From: Streptomyces toxytricini
Lineage (GTDB): Bacteria > Actinomycetota > Actinomycetes > Streptomycetales > Streptomycetaceae
Length of the DNA: 64,000 bases
Reading direction: 5' to 3'
Assembly: GCF_014649915.1 (NCBI RefSeq)
Contig: NZ_BMTY01000006.1
Location: forward strand, 25,357-89,356
The position numbers were made by a program, and so were the translations under genes. Below the pieces are notes generated by a model that had not been told where the DNA came from, ran no database searches, and worked only from the letters and a program-made list of their open reading frames with translations. Below are positions 25,514 through 34,647 of the stretch, piece after piece (positions within the stretch are counted from its first letter, which is position 1; the number at the start of each line of letters is the position of its first letter).

Positions 25514-26926
25514 CTACCCCTGGCGGGGGAGCGGCTTCCCCGAGGTCGCGTCCACCACCGCGCGCGTGCCCAGCGGCTGCTCCAGCGTCGCCGACACGCT
25601 CATCTCCTGCGCGATCATGATGCAGGCCCGGCCCGGATCCGTCGGGGTGTCCGTGATCCGCACCGTCACCGAACCGGCCTCCTCCCGCGCCTCCAGCGCG
25701 TAGGTGCTGCACACGCCGCCCCAGAAGTTCACCGTCAGCTTCCGGTCGGCCTCGGCGTACGAGAACCCCGGCACCGTGCGCGCCCCCGACGGCGCGGGCG
25801 CGGCCTGGCCGCCCTCAGCAGCCGGCTGCACCACCGAGTGCGCGGGCGCACCGTCCTTTCCGGCCACCTGGAAGTGCCATGCCGGCACCAGCCCGCGCGC
25901 CCCGTTCACCGTCCCCGCGGCCAGTCCCAGCACCGCGCCCGTCACCGTCTCCGTCCGCGGCGGCTTCATCGGCCGCGGCTCCGGGTCGCACGGCGGCGTC
26001 TCGCCCGGGCCCACCGGGTCGTCCGCCGTCAGCGGCACCGCCGAGGCGCAGCCGCTCGGCCCCGTCCTGTCCGGGCCGCCCGAGGAGCGGTTCAGCCGGG
26101 CCAGCGCCTCCGCCGCCCCGACCACCCGCTGCTCGCCGGCGCGCACCGGGGCCTTCAGCTCGCCGCTGCCGGCCACCACCTGGCCGTCCGGGCCGACGCT
26201 GACCTGCGTCGTCCAGCCCTTCGTGGGCCGCCCGTCGACCACCGGGTCGGCGGCCACCACGCGGACCGATCCCTGCACCAGGCGGGCGTCCAGCGCCGCG
26301 CCGGACTGCCCGGCCGCAGCCAGCACCGGGGCCGCGGCCGCCTTCGCCGCCTCCTCCGACACCGGCTTGCCGGAGCCCGCCCCGCCCTCGGGGAGCCTGG
26401 CCGGGCCGCAGGTGTCCTTGCCGCGCTCGCAGTCGTCCCCCGTGCCGCCCCCGCCGTGGAAGCGGGAGAAGCTCCACGTTCCGGGCGCCGTCCGGGTCAC
26501 CGTCAGCCGCGGCCCGGAGCCGTCCGCGCCCTCTCCGGCCCGCCAGGTGTCGCCGACGCGCCGCGGCTCGCCCTTCAGGCCGAAGGCCGCCGCGAGCCGG
26601 CCCGCCTCCTCGGCCGAGACCTCCCCGGACGCCGCGTACGACGGCGCGGCCGCCGGCGCCTCCGGCAGCTTCCCGGAGGCCCGGTAGGTGACACCGCCGC
26701 CCCGGGGGTCCGGCTCGCCCGGGGCGATGCCCGGCCCCGAGGGGCTCGGCGCCACCCGCGGCGCCGACGCCGCGGACCCGCCGCCGTCACGGCCGCCGCC
26801 CTGCGCGGCCGACGCCCAGTAGGCCGTCCCGCCGCCCGCGAGCAGCACGGCCGCGGCGATGGAGCCGATGGCCCAGGCCGGCCGCCGCCGTGTGCCGCGT
26901 GATGTCTCGGGTTGTTCGCTCGTCAC
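25514..26926 (-). CDS. membrane-anchored extracytoplasmic protein, function unknown
   Basis: I do not recognise the family. The GTG start has GAAGGAG 6 bases upstream. The 470-residue product has a short basic cytosolic N-terminus, one membrane segment (about residues 19-40, no clear cleavage site), a Ser/Pro/Gly-rich linker to about residue 90, and a large exported domain. Two Cys pairs are likely disulfides (DDCERGKDTCG near 165; GCASAVPL with TPPCDPEP near 310). There is a late beta-rich block, AWHFQVAGKDG and LTVNFWGGVCSTYALE, and the repeated VxDGRPTKGWTTQVSV style recalls PepSY-like or lipoprotein folds. It may be a surface or sigma-factor-associated protein; this is not established. 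Confidence 0.85.
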   Translation of the reverse strand: MTSEQPETSRGTRRRPAWAIGSIAAAVLLAGGGTAYWASAAQGGGRDGGGSAASAPRVAPSPSGPGIAPGEPDPRGGGVTYRASGKLPEAPAAAPSYAASGEVSAEEAGRLAAAFGLKGEPRRVGDTWRAGEGADGSGPRLTVTRTAPGTWSFSRFHGGGGTGDDCERGKDTCGPARLPEGGAGSGKPVSEEAAKAAAAPVLAAAGQSGAALDARLVQGSVRVVAADPVVDGRPTKGWTTQVSVGPDGQVVAGSGELKAPVRAGEQRVVGAAEALARLNRSSGGPDRTGPSGCASAVPLTADDPVGPGETPPCDPEPRPMKPPRTETVTGAVLGLAAGTVNGARGLVPAWHFQVAGKDGAPAHSVVQPAAEGGQAAPAPSGARTVPGFSYAEADRKLTVNFWGGVCSTYALEAREEAGSVTVRITDTPTDPGRACIMIAQEMSVSATLEQPLGTRAVVDATSGKPLPRQG

Positions 26927-27003
26927 CGCTTGCTCCTTCGCCCGTATCGCCGTGGCTGATGCGGGTGTGACGGAACAGACGCGAAACCGGTTCCGTCGAA
27001 CCC

Positions 27004-27225
27004 CTACTCGCCGTCGCCGTACTGCGCCGTGGAGGCGATCAGGCGGGCCGAGGCCGGCGGGACGTCCACCCCGTGGATCTGGGACGGCGCCACCCTGTCC
27101 GGCCGGGGGTCCGCCGGGACCGCCCAGTGCGGGGCCATCCTGGCGCAGTCGCCGAGCAGTCGCGCGAAACCGGGCCGCGTGTCGACCGCGTACTCTCCGT
27201 AGCCGAATCCATCGGTGTAGGTCAT
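27004..27225 (-). CDS. small hypothetical protein
   Basis: A 73-residue reading frame starting MTYTDGFGYGEYAVD, with a middle block ARLLGDCARMAPHW and an end PPASARLIASTAQYGDGE. Codon third positions are strongly GC, as in neighbouring genes, and the composition is protein-like. There is no recognisable domain. No clear ribosome-binding site precedes this ATG or the GTG 21 bases upstream, so the start is uncertain. It is divergent from the adenosine kinase gene. Confidence 0.6.
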   Translation of the reverse strand: MTYTDGFGYGEYAVDTRPGFARLLGDCARMAPHWAVPADPRPDRVAPSQIHGVDVPPASARLIASTAQYGDGE

Positions 27226-27311
27226 GGGGGCACCGTAGGCTCGCACCGCCGCGCGGAGAAAGGCCTACTACGGGGTAGTTTCGTGGGGTCGGCGGCCGGT
27301 CCGCGACGGGG

Positions 27312-27330
27312 TAGCGTTGACTGTCAACGC
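27312..27330 (+). promoter_or_regulatory. promoter -10 and overlapping operator-like palindrome of adoK
   Basis: TAGCGT (27312-27317) resembles a -10 box about 40 bases before the adoK start. A perfect inverted repeat, GCGTTGAC and GTCAACGC around a single T (27314-27330), overlaps it and the expected transcription start, a typical repressor position. A second short palindrome, ACTAC/GTAGT, lies at 27267-27279. Confidence 0.5.
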
Positions 27331-27357
27331 TCGCCTTACCGCAGGAGCATCCACGCC

Positions 27358-28335
27358 GTGCGCATCGCAGTCACCGGCTCCATCGCCACCGACCACCTCA
27401 TGACCTTTCCCGGCCGCTTCGCCGACCAGCTGGTCGCGGACCAGCTGCACACGGTCTCCCTCTCCTTCCTCGTCGACAACCTCGACGTCCGGCGGGGCGG
27501 TGTCGGCCCGAACATCTGCTTCGGCATGGGCCAGCTGGGCCTGCGCCCGGTCCTCGTAGGCGCGGCCGGCTCCGACTTCGACGAGTACCGCGCCTGGCTC
27601 GACCGGCACGGCGTCGACACCTCCTCGGTGCGCATCTCCGAGGTCCTGCACACCGCGCGTTTCGTCTGCACCACCGACGCCGACCACAACCAGATCGGCT
27701 CCTTCTACACGGGCGCGATGAGCGAGGCCCGCCTGATCGAGCTCAAGGCCGTCGCCGACCGCGTGGGCGGCCTCGACCTGGTCCTCATCGGCGCGGACGA
27801 CCCCGAGGCGATGCTCCGCCACACCGAGGAGTGCCGCAGCCGCGGGATCCCCTTCGCCGCGGACTTCTCCCAGCAGATCGCCCGCATGGACGGCGAGAAC
27901 ATCCGCACCCTCATGGAGGGCGCGACGTACCTCTTCTCGAACGAGTACGAGAAGGGCCTCATCGAGACGAAGTCCGGCTGGAGCGACGAGGAGATCCTCG
28001 GCAAGGTCGGCACCCGCGTCACCACCCTCGGCTCCCGCGGCGTCCGCATCGAGCGGGCCGGCGAGGAGACCATCACCGTCGGCTGCCCCGAGGAGACCGC
28101 GAAGGTCGACCCGACCGGCGTCGGCGACGCCTTCCGCGCCGGCTTCCTCGCCGGCCTCGGCTGGGGCGTCGGCCTGGAGCGCGCCGCACAGGTCGGATGC
28201 ATGCTCGCCACCCTCGTGATCGAGACGCTCGGGACCCAGGAGTACACCCTGGCGCGCGCCCACTTCATGGAGCGCTTCACCAAGGCGTACGGCGACGACG
28301 CCGCGGCCGAGGTCCGCGCCCACCTGGCCGTCTGA
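27358..28335 (+). CDS. adoK: adenosine kinase (PfkB/ribokinase family)
   Basis: Phosphorylates adenosine to AMP for purine salvage. The 325-residue protein reads closely like M. tuberculosis AdoK: VTGSIATDHLM at the N-terminus, VSLSFLVD, RGGVGPN, SEVLHTARFVCTTD, FYTGAMSEAR, GADDPEAM and HTEECR. The PfkB catalytic signature DPTGVGDAFRAGF lies near residue 250, with the Asp that activates the ribose hydroxyl. It starts at GTG with GCAGGAG 10 bases upstream. As in mycobacteria, it lies just before the cytochrome oxidase genes. Other PfkB sugars cannot be excluded, but the N-terminal match is specific. Confidence 0.88.
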   Translation: MRIAVTGSIATDHLMTFPGRFADQLVADQLHTVSLSFLVDNLDVRRGGVGPNICFGMGQLGLRPVLVGAAGSDFDEYRAWLDRHGVDTSSVRISEVLHTARFVCTTDADHNQIGSFYTGAMSEARLIELKAVADRVGGLDLVLIGADDPEAMLRHTEECRSRGIPFAADFSQQIARMDGENIRTLMEGATYLFSNEYEKGLIETKSGWSDEEILGKVGTRVTTLGSRGVRIERAGEETITVGCPEETAKVDPTGVGDAFRAGFLAGLGWGVGLERAAQVGCMLATLVIETLGTQEYTLARAHFMERFTKAYGDDAAAEVRAHLAV

Positions 28336-28352
28336 TCCGGGCACCCGGGCCG

Positions 28353-28376
28353 GCCGGCGCCCCCGCGGGCGCCGGC
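28353..28376. terminator. terminator between adoK and the cysteine desulfurase gene
   Basis: A perfect 10-bp stem, GCCGGCGCCC with GGGCGCCGGC, around a CCGC loop between convergent genes. Confidence 0.8.
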
Positions 28377-28381
28377 CCGGC

Positions 28382-29761
28382 TCAGGTGCGGCGGCGCACC
28401 GTGTACGCCGTCCCCTGCGGCCGCGGCTCCTCGCCCAGGTAGTCGTGGCCGCGCAGCGAGCACCACGCCGGGACGTCCAGCCGGGCCACCTCGTCGTCCG
28501 ACACCACGGTGACCGTCCCGCCGACCGGGACCGTGCGGACCGCCCGGGCCAACTCGATCACCGGCTGCGGGCAGCGCAGCCCCAGCGCGTCGACCTCCAC
28601 GGAGTCCGCCACCGGCTCCACGGGCTCCGCCTCCGGCGACCCGAGGGCGGCCCGGACCCGCGCCACCGCGCCGGGCAGCACCTCCAGGAAGCCGTTGACG
28701 TCCTCCGCCGTCGTCCCCGGCGGCAGGGAGACCCGCACGTTCCCCTCCGACAGCACCCCCATCGCGCGCAGCACGTGACTCGGCGTCAGGGTGGAGCTGG
28801 TGCAGGACGAGCCGGAGGAGACCGAATAGCCCGCCTTGTCCAGCTCGTGCAGCAGGGTCTCCCCGTCGACGTACAGGCAGGAGAACGTCACCAGGTGCGG
28901 CAGCCGCCGGTCCGGGTGGCCGACCACCTCGACGTCCGGGACGAGCCGGGCCACGCGCCGCCGGATCCGGTCCACCAGGACCCGCAGCCGGGCCGCCTCC
29001 GCCTCCGCCTCGGCGCGCACCGCCCGCAGCGAGGCCGCTGCCGCGACGGCGGCCGGGAGGTTCACGAAGCCGGGGGAGCGGCCGGACTCCCGCTCGTCCG
29101 CCGGGTGCTGGGGCGAGAACCGGACACCTTTGCGGACCGCCAGCAGTCCGACGCCGGGCGGGCCGCCCCACTTGTGGGCGCTCGCCGCGAGCACCGACCA
29201 GGCGCCCTCCACCGGCCCCCACGCCAGCGACTGCGCGGCGTCCACCAGCAGCGGCACCCCCGCCTCCGCGCACACGTCCGCCACCTCGGCCACCGGCTGG
29301 ACCGTGCCCACCTCGTGGTTGGCGGACTGCAGGCAGGCCAGCGCGGTCGACGCGGTCAGCGCGTCCGCGTACCCCCCGGCGGTCACGGCGCCCGTGCGGT
29401 CGACCGGCACCTGCGCCACCGAGCCGCCCGCGGCGGCGTGCACGTCGGCCGCGTGGAGCACCGAACTGTGCTCGACCGCGGACACCACCAGGTGCCGGCC
29501 GGTGCGCCGGCGCCCGGCCAGTGCGCCCGCGATGCCGGAGTGGACCGCCTGTGTCCCCGAAGGGGTGAACACGAGCTCGTCGGCGCGGCAGCCGACGGCC
29601 TCCGCCGCCGCCTCGCGCGCCGCGTCCAGCAGGAGCGCCGCGCGCCGGCCCTCCCGGTACAGCCGGGCGGGGTCCGCCCAGCCCTCGTCGAGGGCGGCCG
29701 CCAGCGCCTGCCGGGCCACGGGGTGCAGCGGTGCGGTGGACGCGGTGTCGAAGTACGGCAT
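28382..29761 (-). CDS. cysteine desulfurase fused to a TusA-like sulfurtransferase
   Basis: Predicted to take sulfur from cysteine as an enzyme persulfide and pass it directly to a TusA domain. Residues 1 to about 365 are a class V PLP enzyme: PYFDTASTAPLHP, FTPSGTQAVHSG, SAVEHSSV, the PLP lysine in AASAHKWGGPPG and the catalytic-Cys loop SSGSSCTSS. Residues about 385-459 are TusA-like, with the LGLRCPQPVIEL motif carrying the acceptor cysteine. Together they give a one-protein sulfur relay. The target (thiocarboxylate protein, tRNA or cofactor) is unknown. No iscU, thiS or moaD gene lies nearby. Confidence 0.93.
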   Translation of the reverse strand: MPYFDTASTAPLHPVARQALAAALDEGWADPARLYREGRRAALLLDAAREAAAEAVGCRADELVFTPSGTQAVHSGIAGALAGRRRTGRHLVVSAVEHSSVLHAADVHAAAGGSVAQVPVDRTGAVTAGGYADALTASTALACLQSANHEVGTVQPVAEVADVCAEAGVPLLVDAAQSLAWGPVEGAWSVLAASAHKWGGPPGVGLLAVRKGVRFSPQHPADERESGRSPGFVNLPAAVAAAASLRAVRAEAEAEAARLRVLVDRIRRRVARLVPDVEVVGHPDRRLPHLVTFSCLYVDGETLLHELDKAGYSVSSGSSCTSSTLTPSHVLRAMGVLSEGNVRVSLPPGTTAEDVNGFLEVLPGAVARVRAALGSPEAEPVEPVADSVEVDALGLRCPQPVIELARAVRTVPVGGTVTVVSDDEVARLDVPAWCSLRGHDYLGEEPRPQGTAYTVRRRT

Positions 29762-30112
29762 CCCGTCACCGTAAGGCAGGGGTCCGCGGGCGCCGCGCCG
29801 ACCCGGTGCGCGGCGCCGTCCGGTCCGGCCGCAGGCCGCCCCCGGCCGGACCGCGGAGCCCGAGGGCAGGGCCCGTCAGAAGCCGCCCCCACACGGCCGT
29901 TCAGCCGGTGCCGGCCCGTCCCCCGTACGGCGGATCCATCCCTTCGGGGGCAGTAGCGGCGCGTTGGGCACCCTCCCCGCGCGACCCCAAATAGCGTCCA
30001 GTAGGGTTTGGTCCGCATAAACATCCAAACCCCTGCCTGCGTCAGGGCCGGCGACCGACCCGAACACGGCCGCGGCCGGCCGCGCGGGCCGAGACTCTCG
30101 GGAAGGCGCTAC
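29762..30112 (+). promoter_or_regulatory. ctaC upstream region with inverted repeat
   Basis: This 351-base region between the divergent cysteine desulfurase gene and ctaC has no gene. At 30004-30032 a perfect 8-bp inverted repeat, GGGTTTGG and CCAAACCC, is separated by 13 bases. It stands about 80 bases before the ctaC start and could be an operator or an mRNA leader hairpin. GGAAGG at 30101 is the ctaC ribosome-binding site. Confidence 0.45.
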
Positions 30113-31084
30113 GTGAGTCCCTACGGCTCCGACCGCTCGCCGCGGCGCCCGATGCGGCGGAAGCTGCTGCAGGCGCTGACTGCGGGCGTGGTCCTGGCGA
30201 CCGCCACTGGTTGCTCGTACACATGGAAAGACTTCCCCCGCCTCGGGATGCCCTACCCGGTCACGGAGGAGGCGCCTCGCATCCTGTCCCTGTGGCAGGG
30301 GTCCTGGGCGGCCGCTCTGGTCACCGGCATCCTGGTCTGGGGCCTGATCCTGTGGAGCGTCATCTTCCACCGGCGCAGCCGGACGAAGGTGGAGGTCCCC
30401 CCGCAGACCCGGTACAACATGCCCATCGAGGCGCTGTACACCGTGGTCCCGCTCATCATCGTCTCGGTGCTGTTCTACTTCACCGCGCGTGACGAGTCCA
30501 AGCTCCTCGCCCTCTCGAAGCCGGCGCACACCATCAACGTGGTCGGCTTCCAGTGGAGCTGGGGCTTCAACTACGTCGAGAACGTCGACGGCGACGCGGC
30601 CACCCCGAAGGCCGGCGCGGTTCCCAAGGAGCTCGCCAGCATTCCGGACCGCTACACCAAGGCCTTCCCGGCGGGCGCCGAAGGCGTCTACGAGAAGGGC
30701 ATCCCGGGCGACCGGAACCCGGAGACCGGCAACCCCGGCCCGACCCTCTACCTGCCCAAGGGCGAGAAGGTCCGCTTCATCCTGTCGTCGAACGACGTCA
30801 TCCACTCCTTCTGGGTGGTGCCGTTCCTCTTCAAGCAGGACGTCATCCCGGGCCACACCAACGTCTTCGAGGTCACGCCTTCGCAGGAGGGCGTCTTCAT
30901 GGGCAAGTGCGCCGAGCTGTGCGGTGTCGACCACTCCCGGATGCTCTTCAACGTCAAGGTCGTCTCGCCCGAGGAGTACCGGGCGCACCTGAAGGAACTG
31001 GCCGAGAAGGGGCAGACCGGCTTCCTGCCGGCCGGCATCAAGCAGACTGACCCGGCCCGGAACGCGGAGACGAACACACTGTGA
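30113..31084 (+). CDS. ctaC: cytochrome c oxidase subunit II
   Basis: CuA-bearing subunit of the aa3 oxidase that accepts electrons from QcrC. The GTG start has GGAAGG 6 bases upstream. The 323-residue protein has a signal/lipoprotein-like N-terminus ending ATATGC, two membrane hairpin helices (residues about 60-85 and 105-125), and a cupredoxin domain. The CuA ligands appear in VIHSFWVV (His) and [14 protein letters not shown] (Cys, Cys, His, Met). Its stop overlaps the ctaD GTG (GTGA), so translation is coupled. Confidence 0.97.
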   Translation: MSPYGSDRSPRRPMRRKLLQALTAGVVLATATGCSYTWKDFPRLGMPYPVTEEAPRILSLWQGSWAAALVTGILVWGLILWSVIFHRRSRTKVEVPPQTRYNMPIEALYTVVPLIIVSVLFYFTARDESKLLALSKPAHTINVVGFQWSWGFNYVENVDGDAATPKAGAVPKELASIPDRYTKAFPAGAEGVYEKGIPGDRNPETGNPGPTLYLPKGEKVRFILSSNDVIHSFWVVPFLFKQDVIPGHTNVFEVTPSQEGVFMGKCAELCGVDHSRMLFNVKVVSPEEYRAHLKELAEKGQTGFLPAGIKQTDPARNAETNTL

Positions 31085-32805
31085 GCATCCTCAACGAATC
31101 CCAGGGTGCCGCCGCAGACTCGTACGAGAACGAGCTGCCGGTACGGCGCAAGCAGCCTGGCAGCGTGGTGGTCAAATGGCTGACCACGACCGACCACAAG
31201 ACCATCGGTACGCTCTACCTGGTCACGTCGTTCGTGTTCTTCCTGATCGGCGGCGTGATGGCGCTCTTCATGCGCGCCGAGCTGGCCCGTCCGGGCACGC
31301 AGATCATGTCGAACGAGCAGTTCAACCAGGCGTTCACCATGCATGGCACGATCATGCTGCTGATGTTCGCCACGCCGCTGTTCGCCGGCTTCGCGAACTG
31401 GATCATGCCGCTGCAGATCGGCGCGCCCGACGTGGCGTTCCCGCGGCTGAACATGTTCGCGTACTGGCTGTACCTCTTCGGCTCGACCATCGCGGTGGCG
31501 GGCTTCCTCACCCCGCAGGGCGCCGCCGACTTCGGCTGGTTCGCCTACTCCCCGCTGTCCGACGCGGTCCGCTCGCCGGGCATCGGCGCCGACATGTGGA
31601 TCATGGGTCTGGCCTTCTCCGGCTTCGGCACCATCCTCGGCTCGGTCAACTTCATCACCACGATCATCTGCATGCGCGCTCCGGGCATGACGATGTTCCG
31701 CATGCCGATCTTCACCTGGAACGTGCTGCTGACCGGTGTCCTGGTCCTGCTCGCCTTCCCGGTCCTCGCTGCGGCGCTGTTCGCGCTGGAGTCCGACCGC
31801 AAGTTCGGCAGCCACGTCTTCGACGCGGCCAACGGCGGCGCACTGCTGTGGCAGCACCTCTTCTGGTTCTTCGGACACCCAGAGGTGTACATCATCGCCC
31901 TGCCGTTCTTCGGCATCATCTCCGAGGTCATCCCGGTCTTCTCGCGGAAGCCGATGTTCGGCTACATCGGCCTCATCGCCGCGACGATCGCCATCGCCGG
32001 CCTCTCCGTGACCGTGTGGGCCCACCACATGTACGTCACCGGCGGTGTACTGCTGCCGTTCTTCTCCTTCATGACCTTCCTGATCGCGGTACCGACCGGT
32101 GTGAAGTTCTTCAACTGGATCGGCACCATGTGGAAGGGCTCGCTGTCCTTCGAGACCCCGATGCTCTGGGCCGTCGGCTTCCTGATCACCTTCACCTTCG
32201 GTGGTCTGACCGGCGTCATCCTGGCCTCGCCCCCGCTGGACTTCCACGTCTCCGACTCGTACTTCGTCGTCGCGCACTTCCACTACGTCATCTTCGGCAC
32301 CGTGGTCTTCGCGATGTTCTCCGGCTTCCACTTCTGGTGGCCGAAGTTCACGGGCAAGATGCTGGACGAGCGCCTCGGCAAGATCACCTTCTGGACGCTG
32401 TTCGTGGGCTTCCACGGCACGTTCCTGGTGCAGCACTGGCTGGGTGCCGAGGGCATGCCGCGCCGCTACGCGGACTACCTCGCCGCCGACGGCTTCACCG
32501 CCCTGAACACCATCTCCACCGTCAGCTCGTTCCTGCTCGGCCTGTCGATGCTGCCGTTCATGTACAACGTCTGGAAGACGGCCAAGTACGGCAAGAAGAT
32601 CGAGGTCGACGACCCGTGGGGCTACGGCCGTTCGCTCGAGTGGGCGACGTCCTGCCCGCCCCCGCGGCACAACTTCGTCACCCTGCCGCGCATCCGCAGT
32701 GAGTCGCCGGCCTTCGACCTCCACCACCCGGAGATCGCGGCCCTCGACCACCTCGAGGACCACGGCGCCAAGGCCGTCACCGGTGCCAAGGAGGCCGGCA
32801 AGTGA
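31081..32805 (+). CDS. ctaD: cytochrome c oxidase subunit I
   Basis: Catalytic subunit of the aa3 terminal oxidase that reduces oxygen to water and pumps protons. The 574-residue protein has about 12 membrane helices. Heme a and CuB ligands are visible: the helix II His in [10 protein letters not shown], His and the cross-linking Tyr in FFGHPEVYI, the His pair in VWAHHMYV, and two His in [10 protein letters not shown]. The K-channel block PTGVKFFNW is present. It overlaps ctaC upstream and ctaF downstream by 4 bases each. Confidence 0.98.
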   Translation: MSILNESQGAAADSYENELPVRRKQPGSVVVKWLTTTDHKTIGTLYLVTSFVFFLIGGVMALFMRAELARPGTQIMSNEQFNQAFTMHGTIMLLMFATPLFAGFANWIMPLQIGAPDVAFPRLNMFAYWLYLFGSTIAVAGFLTPQGAADFGWFAYSPLSDAVRSPGIGADMWIMGLAFSGFGTILGSVNFITTIICMRAPGMTMFRMPIFTWNVLLTGVLVLLAFPVLAAALFALESDRKFGSHVFDAANGGALLWQHLFWFFGHPEVYIIALPFFGIISEVIPVFSRKPMFGYIGLIAATIAIAGLSVTVWAHHMYVTGGVLLPFFSFMTFLIAVPTGVKFFNWIGTMWKGSLSFETPMLWAVGFLITFTFGGLTGVILASPPLDFHVSDSYFVVAHFHYVIFGTVVFAMFSGFHFWWPKFTGKMLDERLGKITFWTLFVGFHGTFLVQHWLGAEGMPRRYADYLAADGFTALNTISTVSSFLLGLSMLPFMYNVWKTAKYGKKIEVDDPWGYGRSLEWATSCPPPRHNFVTLPRIRSESPAFDLHHPEIAALDHLEDHGAKAVTGAKEAGK

Positions 32806-33200
32806 AGATCCAGGGCAAGATGTTCCTCTGGCTCTCCGCCTTCATTCTGATCATGGCCGTCGTGTACGGCGTGTGGTCGAAGGAGCCCGTGGGGACCACC
32901 GCGCTCTTCCTGGCCTTCGGCCTGAGCGTGATGATCGGCTACTACCTGGCCTTCACGGCCAAGCGCGTCGACGAGATGGCCCAGGACAACCTGGAGGCCG
33001 AGGTCGCCGACGAGGCGGGCGAGCTGGGGTTCTTCTCCCCGCACAGCTGGCAGCCGCTCTCGCTGGCGATCGGCGGTGCGCTCGCCTTCATGGGCGTCAT
33101 CTTCGGCTGGTGGCTCATGTACTTCTCGGCCCCGATCATCCTGATCGGCCTGTGGGGCTGGGTGTACGAGTACTACCGCGGTGAGAACCAGAACCAGTAG
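32802..33200 (+). CDS. ctaF: cytochrome c oxidase subunit IV (actinobacterial)
   Basis: Small accessory subunit of the actinobacterial aa3 oxidase. The 132-residue protein has four hydrophobic helices, in two pairs around a charged loop ([21 protein letters not shown]), and the family ending [16 protein letters not shown]. It begins with a GTG overlapping the ctaD stop. It is the last gene of the ctaCDF operon, followed by a strong terminator. Confidence 0.96.
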   Translation: MKIQGKMFLWLSAFILIMAVVYGVWSKEPVGTTALFLAFGLSVMIGYYLAFTAKRVDEMAQDNLEAEVADEAGELGFFSPHSWQPLSLAIGGALAFMGVIFGWWLMYFSAPIILIGLWGWVYEYYRGENQNQ

Positions 33201-33225
33201 CCGTCGCCGGCTCGGTTGAACGACC

Positions 33226-33262
33226 GGGGCCCGGACTCCTCGAACAGAGGAGTCCGGGCCCC
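33226..33262 (+). terminator. terminator of the ctaC-ctaD-ctaF operon
   Basis: A perfect 16-bp stem (GGGGCCCGGACTCCTC on the left) with a GAACA loop, followed by TCGTTTG. It clearly separates the oxidase operon from the L,D-transpeptidase gene. Confidence 0.93.
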
Positions 33263-33304
33263 TCGTTTGCAGTCATCCCGCGCGCCGGGATTGTCGTATT
33301 TCCC

Positions 33305-33310
33305 TAGCGT
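33305..33310 (+). promoter_or_regulatory. leaderless-type -10 box of the L,D-transpeptidase gene
   Basis: TAGCGT ends 7 bases before the ATG at 33318. No Shine-Dalgarno sequence is present between the ctaF terminator and the start. Confidence 0.55.
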
Positions 33311-33317
33311 TGGCCCC

Positions 33318-34565
33318 ATGAAGCACTCACCGCGTCTCTGGGCGGTCATCAGCTGCTCCCTGCTGGTCGCGTCCCTCGGTGCCGGCGCCACCGCATGCGG
33401 GTCGCACGAGAACCCGCTGTCAGCCCGCCCGCACGACGCGGGCGAGCAGATCGCCTTCAACCAGGCCCAGGGCGGCCGCCCGGTCGACCACAACCGCCCC
33501 CTGGAGGTCACCGCCAAGGGGGCGGGCGGCAGCCGCATCACCGACGTCACCGCCGTGGACGTGCACGGCCGCCGGCTCGCGGGCGAACTCACCGCCAAGG
33601 GCGACCGCTGGCACAGCACCGGCCCCCTCGCCGCCGGCGTGCGCTACACCGTCACCGTCCGCACCGAGGACGAGCGGGGCGCCCCGGGGCAGCGCACGCT
33701 GACATTCGACACCACCCCGGCCAAGAAGCTCCTCAGCGTCGAATTCGGGCCGGAAAAGGGCAAGTACGGCGTCGGGCAGCCCCTCACCGCCGACCTCGGC
33801 GAGCCCGTCAAGGACAAGGCCGCGCGCGCCGTCGTCGAACGGGGCCTGGTCGTGGACGCCCCGCCCGGGGTCGAGGGCGCCTGGCACTGGGTCGACGACA
33901 AGCGGCTGCATTTCAGGCCCAAGGAGTACTGGCCCGCCAACAGCACCGTCTCCGTACGGAGCAACCTGGAGGGCGTCAGGATCGACGGGGAGCTCCACGG
34001 AGCCGCCAGCACCCCCCTCACGCTGGAGATCGGGGACCGCGTCGAGGTCATCACCGACGCCGCCTCGCACTACCTCACGTTCAAGCGCAACGGAGAAGTG
34101 ATCAACACCATTCCGGTGACCACGGGCAAGCCGGGCTTCTCCACCCGCAACGGCGTCAAGGTCGTGCTCGGCAAGCAGTACTACGTCCGCATGCGCGGGG
34201 ACACCGTCGGCATCGGCGGCAGCGAGAACTACGACCTGCCCGTCTACTACGCCACCCGCGTCACCTGGAGCGGTGAATACGTGCACGCCGCCCCGTGGTC
34301 CGTCGGGTCCCACGGCTACGCGAACGTCAGCCACGGCTGCACCGGCATGAGCACCGGCAACGCCGCCTGGTTCTACGAGAACATCACCGAGGGGGACATC
34401 GTCCAGGTCGTCAACAGCATCGGCGAGGACATGGACACCTTCGGGAACGGCTTCGGCGACTGGAACATGGACTGGAAGGACTGGCGCGAGGGCAGCGCCC
34501 TCCTCGCGGGCACCCGCGACGGCCGCACCGCGGCCGACCAGGCCCGCCTGCGCCCGCAGGTCTGA
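33318..34565 (+). CDS. L,D-transpeptidase lipoprotein (YkuD, Ig-like domains)
   Basis: Forms 3-3 peptidoglycan cross-links outside the membrane. The 415-residue protein has a signal peptide ending in a lipobox-like GATAC near residue 27, then two beta-rich Ig-like domains (about residues 50-250) as in mycobacterial Ldt proteins. The YkuD catalytic domain carries HAAPWSVGSHG and the active-site SHGCTGMS (Cys near residue 344). A Trp-rich C-terminal region (GDWNMDWKDWREGS) follows, as in the mycobacterial enzymes. It stands alone between two terminators. Confidence 0.95.
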   Translation: MKHSPRLWAVISCSLLVASLGAGATACGSHENPLSARPHDAGEQIAFNQAQGGRPVDHNRPLEVTAKGAGGSRITDVTAVDVHGRRLAGELTAKGDRWHSTGPLAAGVRYTVTVRTEDERGAPGQRTLTFDTTPAKKLLSVEFGPEKGKYGVGQPLTADLGEPVKDKAARAVVERGLVVDAPPGVEGAWHWVDDKRLHFRPKEYWPANSTVSVRSNLEGVRIDGELHGAASTPLTLEIGDRVEVITDAASHYLTFKRNGEVINTIPVTTGKPGFSTRNGVKVVLGKQYYVRMRGDTVGIGGSENYDLPVYYATRVTWSGEYVHAAPWSVGSHGYANVSHGCTGMSTGNAAWFYENITEGDIVQVVNSIGEDMDTFGNGFGDWNMDWKDWREGSALLAGTRDGRTAADQARLRPQV

Positions 34566-34600
34566 CCCGGCCGCCCGCCCGGCCCACGACCCGCGACCGG

Positions 34601-34632
34601 GTGCGCGGGGCCCCGCCGGGGGCCCCGCGCAC
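34601..34632. terminator. terminator between the L,D-transpeptidase and receiver-like genes
   Basis: A perfect 14-bp GC-rich stem (GTGCGCGGGGCCCC on the left) around a GCCG loop, between convergent genes. Confidence 0.88.
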
Positions 34633-34647
34633 CGCCGGGACGCGCTG

